Source of the DNA: JAXMHB01 sp046346965
Lineage (GTDB): Bacteria; Pseudomonadota; Gammaproteobacteria; Xanthomonadales; SZUA-5
Direction: 5' to 3'
Assembly (NCBI GenBank): GCA_046346965.1
Contig: JAXMHB010000010.1
Location: forward strand, 62,001 to 126,000
Length of the DNA: 64,000 nt
Part shown: positions 35,493-42,251 of the stretch, one piece after another
Position numbering within the stretch: position 1 is the stretch's first letter
How the letters are laid out: every line of letters starts with the position of its first letter
Translations under genes and position numbers: made by a program
Notes under the pieces: model-generated
What the model saw: the letters and a program-made list of their open reading frames with translations, nothing else
What the model was told of the DNA's origin: nothing
Databases searched by the model: none

Positions 35493-35894
35493 TTACTTGC
35501 CCGGCGTCCGCAATTCGCGGTCGATCTCGTACTGCGTGCTGGTCACATAGGCTTCCATGGCGCGCAAACGATCTTCCATCTCGCGGATGCGGTAGCGCAG
35601 TTCACTGGCGCTGACGTTGGCCGGCGCAGCGTAGGGCGCGGCGGCCGGTGGCGGTGGCGGCGTAGCCGCGGCGCCCTCGGCGATCCGGCTGCGCGCTGGC
35701 AGGACCATCGCAGCCAGCGCGTAGCCGACGATGATCACCGGCACGAAAGGCGTGCAGGCGGCCACCAATACCACGATGCGCAGGGCCACCAGATTCCATC
35801 CGAAGTGGCTGGCCATACCCGCCAGCACACCCGCCAACCAGCGGCGATCCACATCCCGGTGCAGGCGCGCGCCTGCGGTGAAACCCGAACTCAT
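35493..35894 (-). CDS. pspC: PspC domain protein
   Basis: A 133-residue protein. The N-terminal PspC domain has RLHRDVDRRWLAGVLAGMASHFGW and one or two membrane segments (LVALRIVVLVAACTPFVPV). A proline-rich linker and a short coiled coil (RYRIREMEDRLRAMEAYV) follow. PspC senses envelope stress with PspB. The start at 35894 has a GGGAG ribosome site; longer frames are possible but look unlike protein. It is third in the pspABC series. Confidence 0.85.
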   Translation of the reverse strand: MSSGFTAGARLHRDVDRRWLAGVLAGMASHFGWNLVALRIVVLVAACTPFVPVIIVGYALAAMVLPARSRIAEGAAATPPPPPAAAPYAAPANVSASELRYRIREMEDRLRAMEAYVTSTQYEIDRELRTPGK

Positions 35895-35956
35895 CGTGGC
35901 GGCTCCCGTCCAATGCGTCGCTGTTGCGTACCCGTAGCTGCAATGATGACCACGTT

Positions 35957-36193
35957 TCATGTTCTTCCTCGCCAGTTCGGTGTGTCGGCATCCAGGATGC
36001 GTTCCAGCGTCCGGATGCGCTCTTCCATGCGTCGCGCCGTCTGCCACAACTCGGCGATCTCGCCGTCGCCACCACCGGCCAGTTCGGCCGGCGGCGGCAG
36101 TTCACGCTTGCTGCGGTAGTGCAGGAACAGCCAGACCGGCACCACGACCACCAGAAATACAATCAGCGGAGCCTCGATCCAGGCCATCGTCAT
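35957..36193 (-). CDS. pspB: Phage shock protein B
   Basis: A 78-residue protein with one N-terminal membrane helix (APLIVFLVVVVPVWLFLHY) and a C-terminal coiled coil (ELWQTARRMEERIRTLERIL), the standard PspB plan. Its start overlaps the pspA stop (TAATG). It should work with PspC in controlling PspA. Confidence 0.9.
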   Translation of the reverse strand: MTMAWIEAPLIVFLVVVVPVWLFLHYRSKRELPPPAELAGGGDGEIAELWQTARRMEERIRTLERILDADTPNWRGRT

Positions 36194-36861
36194 TACCCCT
36201 TGGGCTGGGCCAGACGCGCCTTCAGCGCTTCGAGCTCACCCTTGATGCGTTCCTCCGACTCGAGGTCGGCGAAGGCCTGATTCAGCGTCTTCGCGCGTCC
36301 CAGATCCAATGCTTCGGCCTGCGCTTCCACAGCGTCAATGCGCCGTTCGGCATAGTCAAAGCGACTCAGCATGTCGTCGATCTTGGCCGAGTGGATGTGC
36401 GTACGCGCCTTCAACGAGGTCTGCGCGTTCTGCGCCCGGATCACGATGGTGCGCTGGCGCGCCTTGGCGTCCTGCAGCTTGGCCTGCAGCTTGGCGATGT
36501 CGTCGTTGAGCTTGGCCAGGTTCTCGCCCAGGATCACCAGATCACGCGCCACCGCCTTGGACTGATCGCCGAGCGCCGCCTTGTGCGCCAACGCTGCCTT
36601 GGCCAGATCCTCGCGGTCCTTGCGCAGGGCCAATTCAGCCTTCTGCTCCCAGTCGGCCTGCTCCTGGTCCAGCACGCCGAGCTGACGCTCGCGCTCCTTG
36701 CGCTCCGCGATCACCTTGGCAGCCGCCGAACGCACTTCCACCAGCGTATCTTCCATCTCCTGGATCATCAGGCGCACGATCTTCTCGGGATCTTCCGCCT
36801 TGTCGAGCAGGGAGTTCAGGTTCGCATTGATGATGTCGGAAAGGCGGGAAAACACACCCAT
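36193..36861 (-). CDS. pspA: Phage shock protein A
   Basis: A 222-residue ESCRT-III-like coiled-coil protein starting MGVFSRLSDIINANLNSLLD, with DPEKIVRLMIQEMEDTLVEV, the classic PspA beginning. It binds stressed membranes and in relatives holds PspF inactive. The ATG at 36861 has AGGAGA upstream; an ATG eight codons earlier is less likely. It is first in the operon, with a sigma-54-like promoter 46-61 bases before the start. Confidence 0.93.
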   Translation of the reverse strand: MGVFSRLSDIINANLNSLLDKAEDPEKIVRLMIQEMEDTLVEVRSAAAKVIAERKERERQLGVLDQEQADWEQKAELALRKDREDLAKAALAHKAALGDQSKAVARDLVILGENLAKLNDDIAKLQAKLQDAKARQRTIVIRAQNAQTSLKARTHIHSAKIDDMLSRFDYAERRIDAVEAQAEALDLGRAKTLNQAFADLESEERIKGELEALKARLAQPKG

Positions 36862-36906
36862 GTTGCTATCTCCTGTGTAGTTCACCCTGTTGGGTACTGA
36901 GCCCTA

Positions 36907-36922
36907 AACAATTACCGTGCCA
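36907..36922 (-). promoter_or_regulatory. Sigma-54-type promoter of pspA
   Basis: Reading the minus strand, TGGCACGGTAATTGTT fits TGGCACG-N4-TTGCW except that the -12 GC is GT. It lies 46 bases before the pspA start, and sigma-54 control through PspF is the rule for psp operons. No pspF gene is in the window. Confidence 0.65.
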
Positions 36923-37042
36923 GCGTCATAGGTTGTTGTTTTGCAAAGGTTTTTCGAACCAATCCTCCGATCATCCGGCGGACCCCACCAATACGGGTGG
37001 CGATTTCCGCCAAGTGATGACCAGACTCACCACGCGGGGCAA

Positions 37043-37075
37043 AAGCGGGGCCGGGGTTAGGGGGCGGGGGACCGG
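37043..37075 (+). repeat. G-rich dispersed repeat head, G-quadruplex motif
   Basis: Four G-runs (GGGG-CC-GGGG-TTA-GGGGG-C-GGGGG, 37047-37070) occur with loops of 1-3 bases, followed by ACCGGCCATGC. This is the head of the dispersed repeat seen in full at 46496 and 48262. Confidence 0.8.
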
Positions 37076-37109
37076 CCATGCGGCAGCTGCATTGCTGGTC
37101 TTAACGAAC

Positions 37110-37269
37110 CGAGTCCCGAGTCCCGAGTCCCGAGTCCCAATTCCCGGGTCCCGAGTTCCGAGTTCCGAGTTCCGAGTTCCGAGTCCCAAGTCCCGAGTTC
37201 CGAGTTCCGAGTCCCAAGTCCCAATTCCCAATTCCCGGGTCCCGGGTCCCAAGTCCCAAGTCCCGTTCC
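37110..37269 (-). repeat. Heptamer array, GGGACTC family
   Basis: About 22 tandem 7-bp units, on the + strand CGAGTCC, CGAGTTC and CAAGTCC variants with some ATTCCCGG units. The minus strand is GGG- or GG-rich every seven bases. An inverted array of the same unit stands at 39744-39817. With the G-rich head at 37043 it fills the pspA-FKBP spacer. Confidence 0.9.
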
Positions 37270-37413
37270 CTACCACGAACGCCGCTGTTCACGCACTGGT
37301 GAAACTTAACGCGCGCTTCCCTTAGAATCCGCGCGCCCCTCAGTTCCGCGTCCTACCGGCCCACCCATCAGAAGCTGACCAGACGCGACATCCCGCGTTT
37401 TTCGGAGGTATCA

Positions 37414-38133
37414 ATGAAATTCATTCGGTTGGCGGCCATGGCCGCTGCATTCTGCTCGCTGTCGGCTTGGGCACAGACGCCCGCTCCGGCCGCTGCGCCC
37501 GCAGCCAGCGCCGCACCCGCGGCGACCATGGACCGCACCAAGCTCAGCTACGCCGTGGGCTACCAGTTCGGCGCCGATCTCAAGGAACGCGGTGTCGACA
37601 TCGACATCAACGGCGTGATTCGCGCGCTGCAGGACGGCTTTGCAGGCAAAGACGTCGCCTACCCGCGCGAGGACCTGGCGGCGCAGATGGAACTGCTGGA
37701 AACCAAGCTGCGCACCGAAGCCGAAGCGCGCTTCCGCAAGGTGTCGTCGGAAAACAAGGCCGCCAGCGACAAGTTCATGGCGGAGAACCGCTCGAAGAAG
37801 GGCATCGTCGCGCTGCCCTCGGGCATCCAGTACCGCGTGATCGAAGAAGGCAACGGTGCGCGTCCGACCGCCAAGAGCGAGGTCACGGTGCACTACCGCG
37901 GCTCGCTGATCAACGGCTTTGAGTTCGACAGTTCCTTCGCGCGCGGCGTGCCGGCGAAGTTCACCGTCGATCAGGTGCTGAAGGGCTGGCAGGAAGTGCT
38001 GCCGCTGATGCGCGTGGGCGACCACTGGCAAATCTTCCTGCCGCCGGAAATGGCCTACGGCGAACGCGGCCCGCGCCCGATCGGTCCGAATCAGGCGCTG
38101 GTGTTCGACATCAAGCTGATCGAAGTGAAGTAA
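37414..38133 (+). CDS. FKBP-type peptidyl-prolyl isomerase, exported
   Basis: A 239-residue protein. It has a signal peptide (MKFIRLAAMAAAFCSLSAWA) and an alanine/proline linker. An N-terminal dimerisation domain follows (LSYAVGYQFGADLKERGVDI), with a charged helix and a C-terminal FKBP domain (SEVTVHYRGSLINGFEFD, LPPEMAYGERGP, ALVFDIKLIEV). This is the FkpA/Mip layout of periplasmic folding factors. The start has a TCGGAGG ribosome site. A terminator follows directly. Confidence 0.92.
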   Translation: MKFIRLAAMAAAFCSLSAWAQTPAPAAAPAASAAPAATMDRTKLSYAVGYQFGADLKERGVDIDINGVIRALQDGFAGKDVAYPREDLAAQMELLETKLRTEAEARFRKVSSENKAASDKFMAENRSKKGIVALPSGIQYRVIEEGNGARPTAKSEVTVHYRGSLINGFEFDSSFARGVPAKFTVDQVLKGWQEVLPLMRVGDHWQIFLPPEMAYGERGPRPIGPNQALVFDIKLIEVK

Positions 38134-38176
38134 GCGCCTCGATCTGGCCGCGAGATCGCGGCCATTCGGAGCCAGA

Positions 38177-38200
38177 GGCGCCCCGCGGGGCGCCTTTTTT
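38177..38200 (+). terminator. Rho-independent terminator of the FKBP gene
   Basis: GGCGCCCC / GGGGCGCC stem followed by six T at 38195-38200. The convergent DUF2892 gene ends at 38206, so the same hairpin may serve both. Confidence 0.9.
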
Positions 38201-38205
38201 GTGCC

Positions 38206-38391
38206 TCAGCGCGCACAGCTGTTGAAGCCGAGCAGCGGATACACCGGACAGAAGCGGAACAACCCGGTCGCCAGCGGCACCAGGCCCACCAGACCCCAGA
38301 GCGTCTGCGGGCCAACAAAGACCAAGCTCAGCAACAACAGTCCGACGGTAATGCGCAGCACGCGATCGATGCCGCCAACATTGGCTTTCAT
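38206..38391 (-). CDS. DUF2892 (YgaP-like) inner membrane protein
   Basis: A 61-residue protein with two membrane helices (RITVGLLLLSLVFVGPQTL, GLVPLATGLFRFCPVYPLLG). The NVGGIDRVLRI start and the CPVYPLLGFNSC end are typical of the DUF2892 membrane domain found alone or on YgaP rhodanese. The ATG at 38391 has GGAGGA eight bases upstream, so I prefer it to the ATG at 38406. Confidence 0.88.
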   Translation of the reverse strand: MKANVGGIDRVLRITVGLLLLSLVFVGPQTLWGLVGLVPLATGLFRFCPVYPLLGFNSCAR

Positions 38392-38539
38392 GATGCAATC
38401 CTCCACGGTCCAGGGGCACTGAGTGTGCGCCGCACGGCTCGGGCTGTCCTTGATCTGGATGAAGCCAAGCGGTGGCCGACGCGGCAGTGCCAGCCAGCGC
38501 GCAGGCTAGACTGACGCACCCGCCCCACCGCTGACGGCC

Positions 38540-39712
38540 GTGCCTTTTCCCAGCATTCCCTACTGGCGCCTGTCGGCCTTCTATTTCGCTTATCTGGGCG
38601 CGCTGGGGGCGTTTTCGCCGTACTTCGCGCCTTACCTCGAAACGCGCGGCCTGAGCGCCTTCGAGATCAGCGTGGTGATGAGTCTGTGGTACGCGACGCG
38701 CATCTACGCGCCCTCGCTGTGGGGCAGCTTGAGCGCGCGGGCAAACTCGCCAATTCGCTGGTTGCGCGCCGGTGCGCTGGCGACGCTGATCGGCTTTGCG
38801 CTGTTCTTGCTGCCACTGGGCTATGCCGGTGTGCTGGTGGTGATGACGCTGTTTGCCAGCTTCTACAACGCGATCATGCCGCAGTTCGAGGCGATCACCT
38901 TTGCGCGTCTGGGCGCGCAGCGCTCGCTCTATGGGCGCATCCGCGTGTGGGGCTCGGTGGGCTTCGTGCTGGCCAATGTCGGCTATGGCGCGCTGCTGCA
39001 ATGGCTGGGCTACGGCTGGCTGATCTGGGCCTTGATTCCGGTCTATGCCTTGCTGGTCTACAGCAGTTGGCAGAACAGCGATCCACCGCAGCCGCTTGCG
39101 GCGGAGCCGGCACCCGGATTTCGCGATACCGTGATGCCCCGGCTGCGCGAGCGGGCGCTGTGGGGCCTGCTGCTGGCGGCCTTCGCCAACCAGATTGCCC
39201 ACGGTCCCTTCTACGTGTTTTTCTCGCTGTATCTGAGCCGCAATCACTACCAGGCGCAGCAGATCGGCGGCTACTGGGCCGTGGGTGTGCTGGCCGAGAT
39301 CCTGATGTTTCTGCTGGTGCCGCGGCTGCTGCGTTGGCTGACGCCACGCCAGGTGATTGCGCTCTCCTTTGCCATCGGCGCTCTGCGCTGGACCGCCACG
39401 GCGACGCTGCCGCACATGGCGCCGGTGCTGGTGCTGGCGCAGTGTGGGCATGCCTTCACCTTCGCCGCGCTGCATAGCGCCAGCATGCAATCCATCAGCC
39501 AACTGTTCCCGGGCCGTAGCGGCGTCCATGGGCAAGGTCTGATCTACGGATTCAGCTCTGGCGGCGGTGGCGTCATCGGTGCGCTGATGGCCGGCGCGCT
39601 GTGGGAATTCGGCGGCGGCCGCGCCAGCTTCTTGGGCGCCGCCCTGGTCAGTCTCGCCGGATTGGTGATCGCCTGGAAGCTGCTGCCACGCGAGCAGACC
39701 GCCAGCGCCTAG
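38540..39712 (+). CDS. MFS transporter (HcaT / nucleoside-symporter-like)
   Basis: A 390-residue membrane protein with about twelve predicted helices, starting with GTG (MPFPSIPYWRLSAFYFAYLG). The N-terminal AFYFAYLGALGAFSPYFAPY and the central charged loop around PRLRERALWGLLLAAF match the MFS_1-like / HcaT branch of carriers. The substrate is not shown. It is bounded on the right by a heptamer array and the IS481 element. Confidence 0.8.
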   Translation: MPFPSIPYWRLSAFYFAYLGALGAFSPYFAPYLETRGLSAFEISVVMSLWYATRIYAPSLWGSLSARANSPIRWLRAGALATLIGFALFLLPLGYAGVLVVMTLFASFYNAIMPQFEAITFARLGAQRSLYGRIRVWGSVGFVLANVGYGALLQWLGYGWLIWALIPVYALLVYSSWQNSDPPQPLAAEPAPGFRDTVMPRLRERALWGLLLAAFANQIAHGPFYVFFSLYLSRNHYQAQQIGGYWAVGVLAEILMFLLVPRLLRWLTPRQVIALSFAIGALRWTATATLPHMAPVLVLAQCGHAFTFAALHSASMQSISQLFPGRSGVHGQGLIYGFSSGGGGVIGALMAGALWEFGGGRASFLGAALVSLAGLVIAWKLLPREQTASA

Positions 39713-39743
39713 AGAAGCGCTGGGCATATATGGGCGCGAAAGC

Positions 39744-39817
39744 GGGACTCGGGACTCGGGACTCGGGACTCGGGACTCGGGACTCGGGACCCGGGACCCG
39801 GGACCCGGGACTCGGGC
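39744..39817 (+). repeat. Heptamer array GGGACTC, inverted relative to 37110
   Basis: About ten units of GGGACTC and GGGACCC with GGG every seven bases. Loops of four make this a canonical G-quadruplex pattern on the + strand. It is the reverse complement of the array at 37110-37269. Confidence 0.92.
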
Positions 39818-39895
39818 GTATATCAACTGCCGCGCAGCGACTCGTGCGGCAAACGGTACCGGCGACAGGGCCGCGGAAGCGCCGCCGTGCCAGGC

Positions 39896-41249
39896 TGTAT
39901 GAACCGGGCACATGGGTGACATTTTAGACCGGGCACATGGGTGACATTTTTACGGCATTGAGACATCGGGAGATGGTCGATGCCGTGGCAAGAGGTCACC
40001 GCGATGGAAGAACGGGATCGGTTGGTCCGTGCGTACCGCCAAGGGTTGGGCACGGTCAGTGAGCTGGCGGGGAGGTTCGGCATCAGTCGGAAGACGGCGA
40101 GCAAGTGGATCCGGCGGTACGAGGCGGAGGGGTCGGGCGGGCTGGCGGATCGGTCGCGGGCGCGCAGGACGCAGTCGCATGCGACGCCAGAGTTGGTGCG
40201 AGAAGCCTTGCTGGGCTTGAAGCGTGAGCGCCCGCATTACGGCCCCAAGAAGGTGCTGGCGGTGCTGTCGGCGCAGCGGCCGGAGCTTGAGTTGCCGGCG
40301 GTCAGCACGGTGGGCGAGTTGTTTGCGCGGCATGGTCTGATCAAGCCGCGGCGGCGGGTGGCGGTGGTGTCGATGAAGCCGCTGCGCTGGCCCTTGCCGA
40401 GCTCTCCGAACGAGGAATGGGCGGCGGATTTCAAGGGTCAGTGGCGACTGGGCGATGGCAGCGAGTGCTTCCCATTGACGGTCACGGACACGCACTCGCG
40501 CTGTCTGCTGGCGTGCCATGCGATGGGGGCGATCAGCATGGCGGAGACCGAGAAGGTCATGCGCCGACTGTTCTGCGAATACGGGCTGCCGGCGGCGATC
40601 CGGACGGACAATGGGGTGCCCTTTGCCTACCACACGGCCAGCCTGGGACTGACGCGTCTGTCGGCGTGGTGGCTGCGCCTGGGCATCACCCTGCATCGCA
40701 CACGACCGGGCACACCCACGGACAATTCGCGCCATGAACGCATGCATCGCACGCTCAAGGCGGAGACGCTGTCACCGCTGCAGGCGAACCTGAAGGCGCA
40801 GCAAAAGGTCTTCGACGCGTTCCGGCAGCGCTACAACGAAGAGCGGCCGCACGAAGCGCTGGGCATGGTGCCTCCGCAGAGCCGGTATCAACCCTCGACC
40901 CGAGCGCACCCGCGCAAGCTGCCGCCTATCGAGTATCCAAGCCACTTTGAGACCCGCATGGTGCAACAACACGGCGACATCCATTGGCGTGGCCAGCGCA
41001 TCTTCGTCAGTCAGGCGCTGGCCCATCAGTGGCTTGGTCTGGAAGCGAGCATCCAAGGCTGGAAGGTCTACTTCTGCCAGCAACTGATCGCGCACATCGA
41101 CGAGGAGACGATGACCCTGACCTACCTGCACTGAGCCTTCAAAAGCCCACAGAAGGTTGAGCAGGAAAGAATCCAAAGGCACGTAAAGCTGCTAGCGTCG
41201 TGTAACCCATGTGCCCGGTCAACGTGTCACCTATGTGCCCGGCCGCACA
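39896..41249 (+). mobile_element. IS481-family insertion sequence
   Basis: The left end reads TGTATGAACCGGGCACATGG and the right end, in reverse complement, TGTGCGGCCGGGCACATAGG. Each end holds a second copy of ACCGGGCACATGGGT about 24 bases inward, so the ends are long, doubled inverted repeats. The unit is about 1354 bases with one transposase. The bases flanking it share only GGC, so no clear target duplication is seen. Confidence 0.85.
39980..41134 (+). CDS. IS481-family transposase
   Basis: A 384-residue protein. The N-terminal helix-turn-helix includes SELAGRFGISRKTASKWI. The rve catalytic core has WAADFKGQW (D150), IRTDNGVPF (D210) and NSRHERMHR (E253), the DDE triad. The C-terminal tail is family typical. 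The reading frame is intact, so the element may be active. Start at 39980; an ATG nine codons later (MEERDRL) is also possible. Confidence 0.93.
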   Translation: MPWQEVTAMEERDRLVRAYRQGLGTVSELAGRFGISRKTASKWIRRYEAEGSGGLADRSRARRTQSHATPELVREALLGLKRERPHYGPKKVLAVLSAQRPELELPAVSTVGELFARHGLIKPRRRVAVVSMKPLRWPLPSSPNEEWAADFKGQWRLGDGSECFPLTVTDTHSRCLLACHAMGAISMAETEKVMRRLFCEYGLPAAIRTDNGVPFAYHTASLGLTRLSAWWLRLGITLHRTRPGTPTDNSRHERMHRTLKAETLSPLQANLKAQQKVFDAFRQRYNEERPHEALGMVPPQSRYQPSTRAHPRKLPPIEYPSHFETRMVQQHGDIHWRGQRIFVSQALAHQWLGLEASIQGWKVYFCQQLIAHIDEETMTLTYLH

Positions 41250-41336
41250 GGCCCTCGCCCCCCGCCCCTCGCCCCGCTTTTGCTGCGTGGCTGTGCCGGC
41301 CCCCCCGCCCCTAGCCCCGCTTCCGCTCCTGCGCAC
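41250..41336 (-). repeat. C-rich dispersed repeat next to IS481
   Basis: CCC-TCG-CCCCCC-G-CCCC-TCG-CCCC (41252-41275), then CGCTTTTGC, then a second C-rich block. On the minus strand this is the G-rich repeat head found at 37043, 46504 and 48262, in opposite orientation. G-quadruplex pattern on the minus strand. Confidence 0.75.
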
Positions 41337-42047
41337 TCAACAATCCAACCACGGCCGCAACTGCGCCAGCGGCCCGCTGTGCGGCAATACCCACGGCGCC
41401 AGCAGGTAGACCAAGCCACAGGCGATCAACAGCGCGCCGATTGGCACACGCCAGCGCGGCGGCGTGGCGGTGCGGCCGATACCGGCGGCCATGCCCAGCC
41501 CCAGCATTCCCGGCAGGGTGCCGAGACCAAAAGCGCCCATGAACAGGGCCGACTGCACGGGACTGGCGAAGCCGATCGTCAAGGCCAGCATGCCGTAGAC
41601 CAGTCCACACGGCAGTAGTCCCCACAGCAGGCCAAAGGCCAGCGCCTTGCCTGGGGTGTCGATCGGCAACAAGCGCCGGCTGAGCGGCTGCAGACGCCGC
41701 CAGAGCGGTGCACCCAGACGAGCAATCTGATCGAGCGGCTGCCACCAGGCTGTCAGCTGCAAACCCACCAGGATCAGCGTCAGGGCCGCGACGAAACGTA
41801 GCACCAGGATGCCAGCCGGTTGCTGCAGCCAAACGCCAGCTGCCAACCCGAGTGCACCGACGGCGGCGCCGAGCGCGGCGTAGCCGAGCACGCGCCCCAG
41901 GCTGGCGCACAAAGGCACGGCGACCGGGTATCGGCGCGCGCCGGACAGGCCAAACGCGGCGGTGATCGCACCGCACATCGCCATGCAGTGCGGGCTGCCG
42001 GCCGCGCCCAGCAACAGCGCGCCACCCAGCGTCAGCTCACCGATCAC
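41337..42047 (-). CDS. Sulfite exporter TauE/SafE-type membrane protein (cco cluster)
   Basis: A 236-residue protein with about six membrane helices and the motif GSPHCMAMCGAITAAFGL, typical of the UreH/TauE-like proteins found with cbb3 oxidase assembly genes. A role in copper or haem handling during oxidase maturation is assumed from context. GTG start at 42047, 33 bases after ccoS. Confidence 0.8.
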   Translation of the reverse strand: MIGELTLGGALLLGAAGSPHCMAMCGAITAAFGLSGARRYPVAVPLCASLGRVLGYAALGAAVGALGLAAGVWLQQPAGILVLRFVAALTLILVGLQLTAWWQPLDQIARLGAPLWRRLQPLSRRLLPIDTPGKALAFGLLWGLLPCGLVYGMLALTIGFASPVQSALFMGAFGLGTLPGMLGLGMAAGIGRTATPPRWRVPIGALLIACGLVYLLAPWVLPHSGPLAQLRPWLDC

Positions 42048-42080
42048 CAGGGATGACCGCGCAGCCGCACATGGGTCGCC

Positions 42081-42251
42081 TCAACGCTGCCCGCGCGCGT
42101 CGCGGATCGGCGCATCCTCGTCTGCGAGGATATCCAGGGCCGGCGTTTCCAGATCCTCGAACTGATCATTGTCGACCGCCCAGAAGAAAGCGTAGACGGC
42201 GGCGATCACCAGGATCAGCGACAGCGGAATCAGCACCAGCAGGATGTTCAC
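42081..42251 (-). CDS. ccoS: cbb3-type oxidase assembly protein CcoS
   Basis: A 56-residue protein with one N-terminal membrane helix (LVLIPLSLILVIAAVYAFFW) and the conserved WAVDNDQFEDLETPA block of CcoS. It starts with GTG, overlapping the ccoI stop by four bases (GTGA). The short length and motif make the call clear. Confidence 0.92.
   Translation of the reverse strand: MNILLVLIPLSLILVIAAVYAFFWAVDNDQFEDLETPALDILADEDAPIRDARGQR

Noticed and set aside
37110..37269. Possible CRISPR array
   Set aside because: The repeats are 7 bp in direct tandem with no unique spacers and no cas genes nearby.
36971..37276. Frames reading repeated GTRDSELGTRD-type peptide
   Set aside because: Translation of a 7-bp minisatellite; periodic peptides arise automatically when the unit length is not a multiple of three. 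No start signals.
39890..41255. Target-site duplication of the IS481 element
   Set aside because: Only GGC is shared at the two borders, too short to distinguish from chance.
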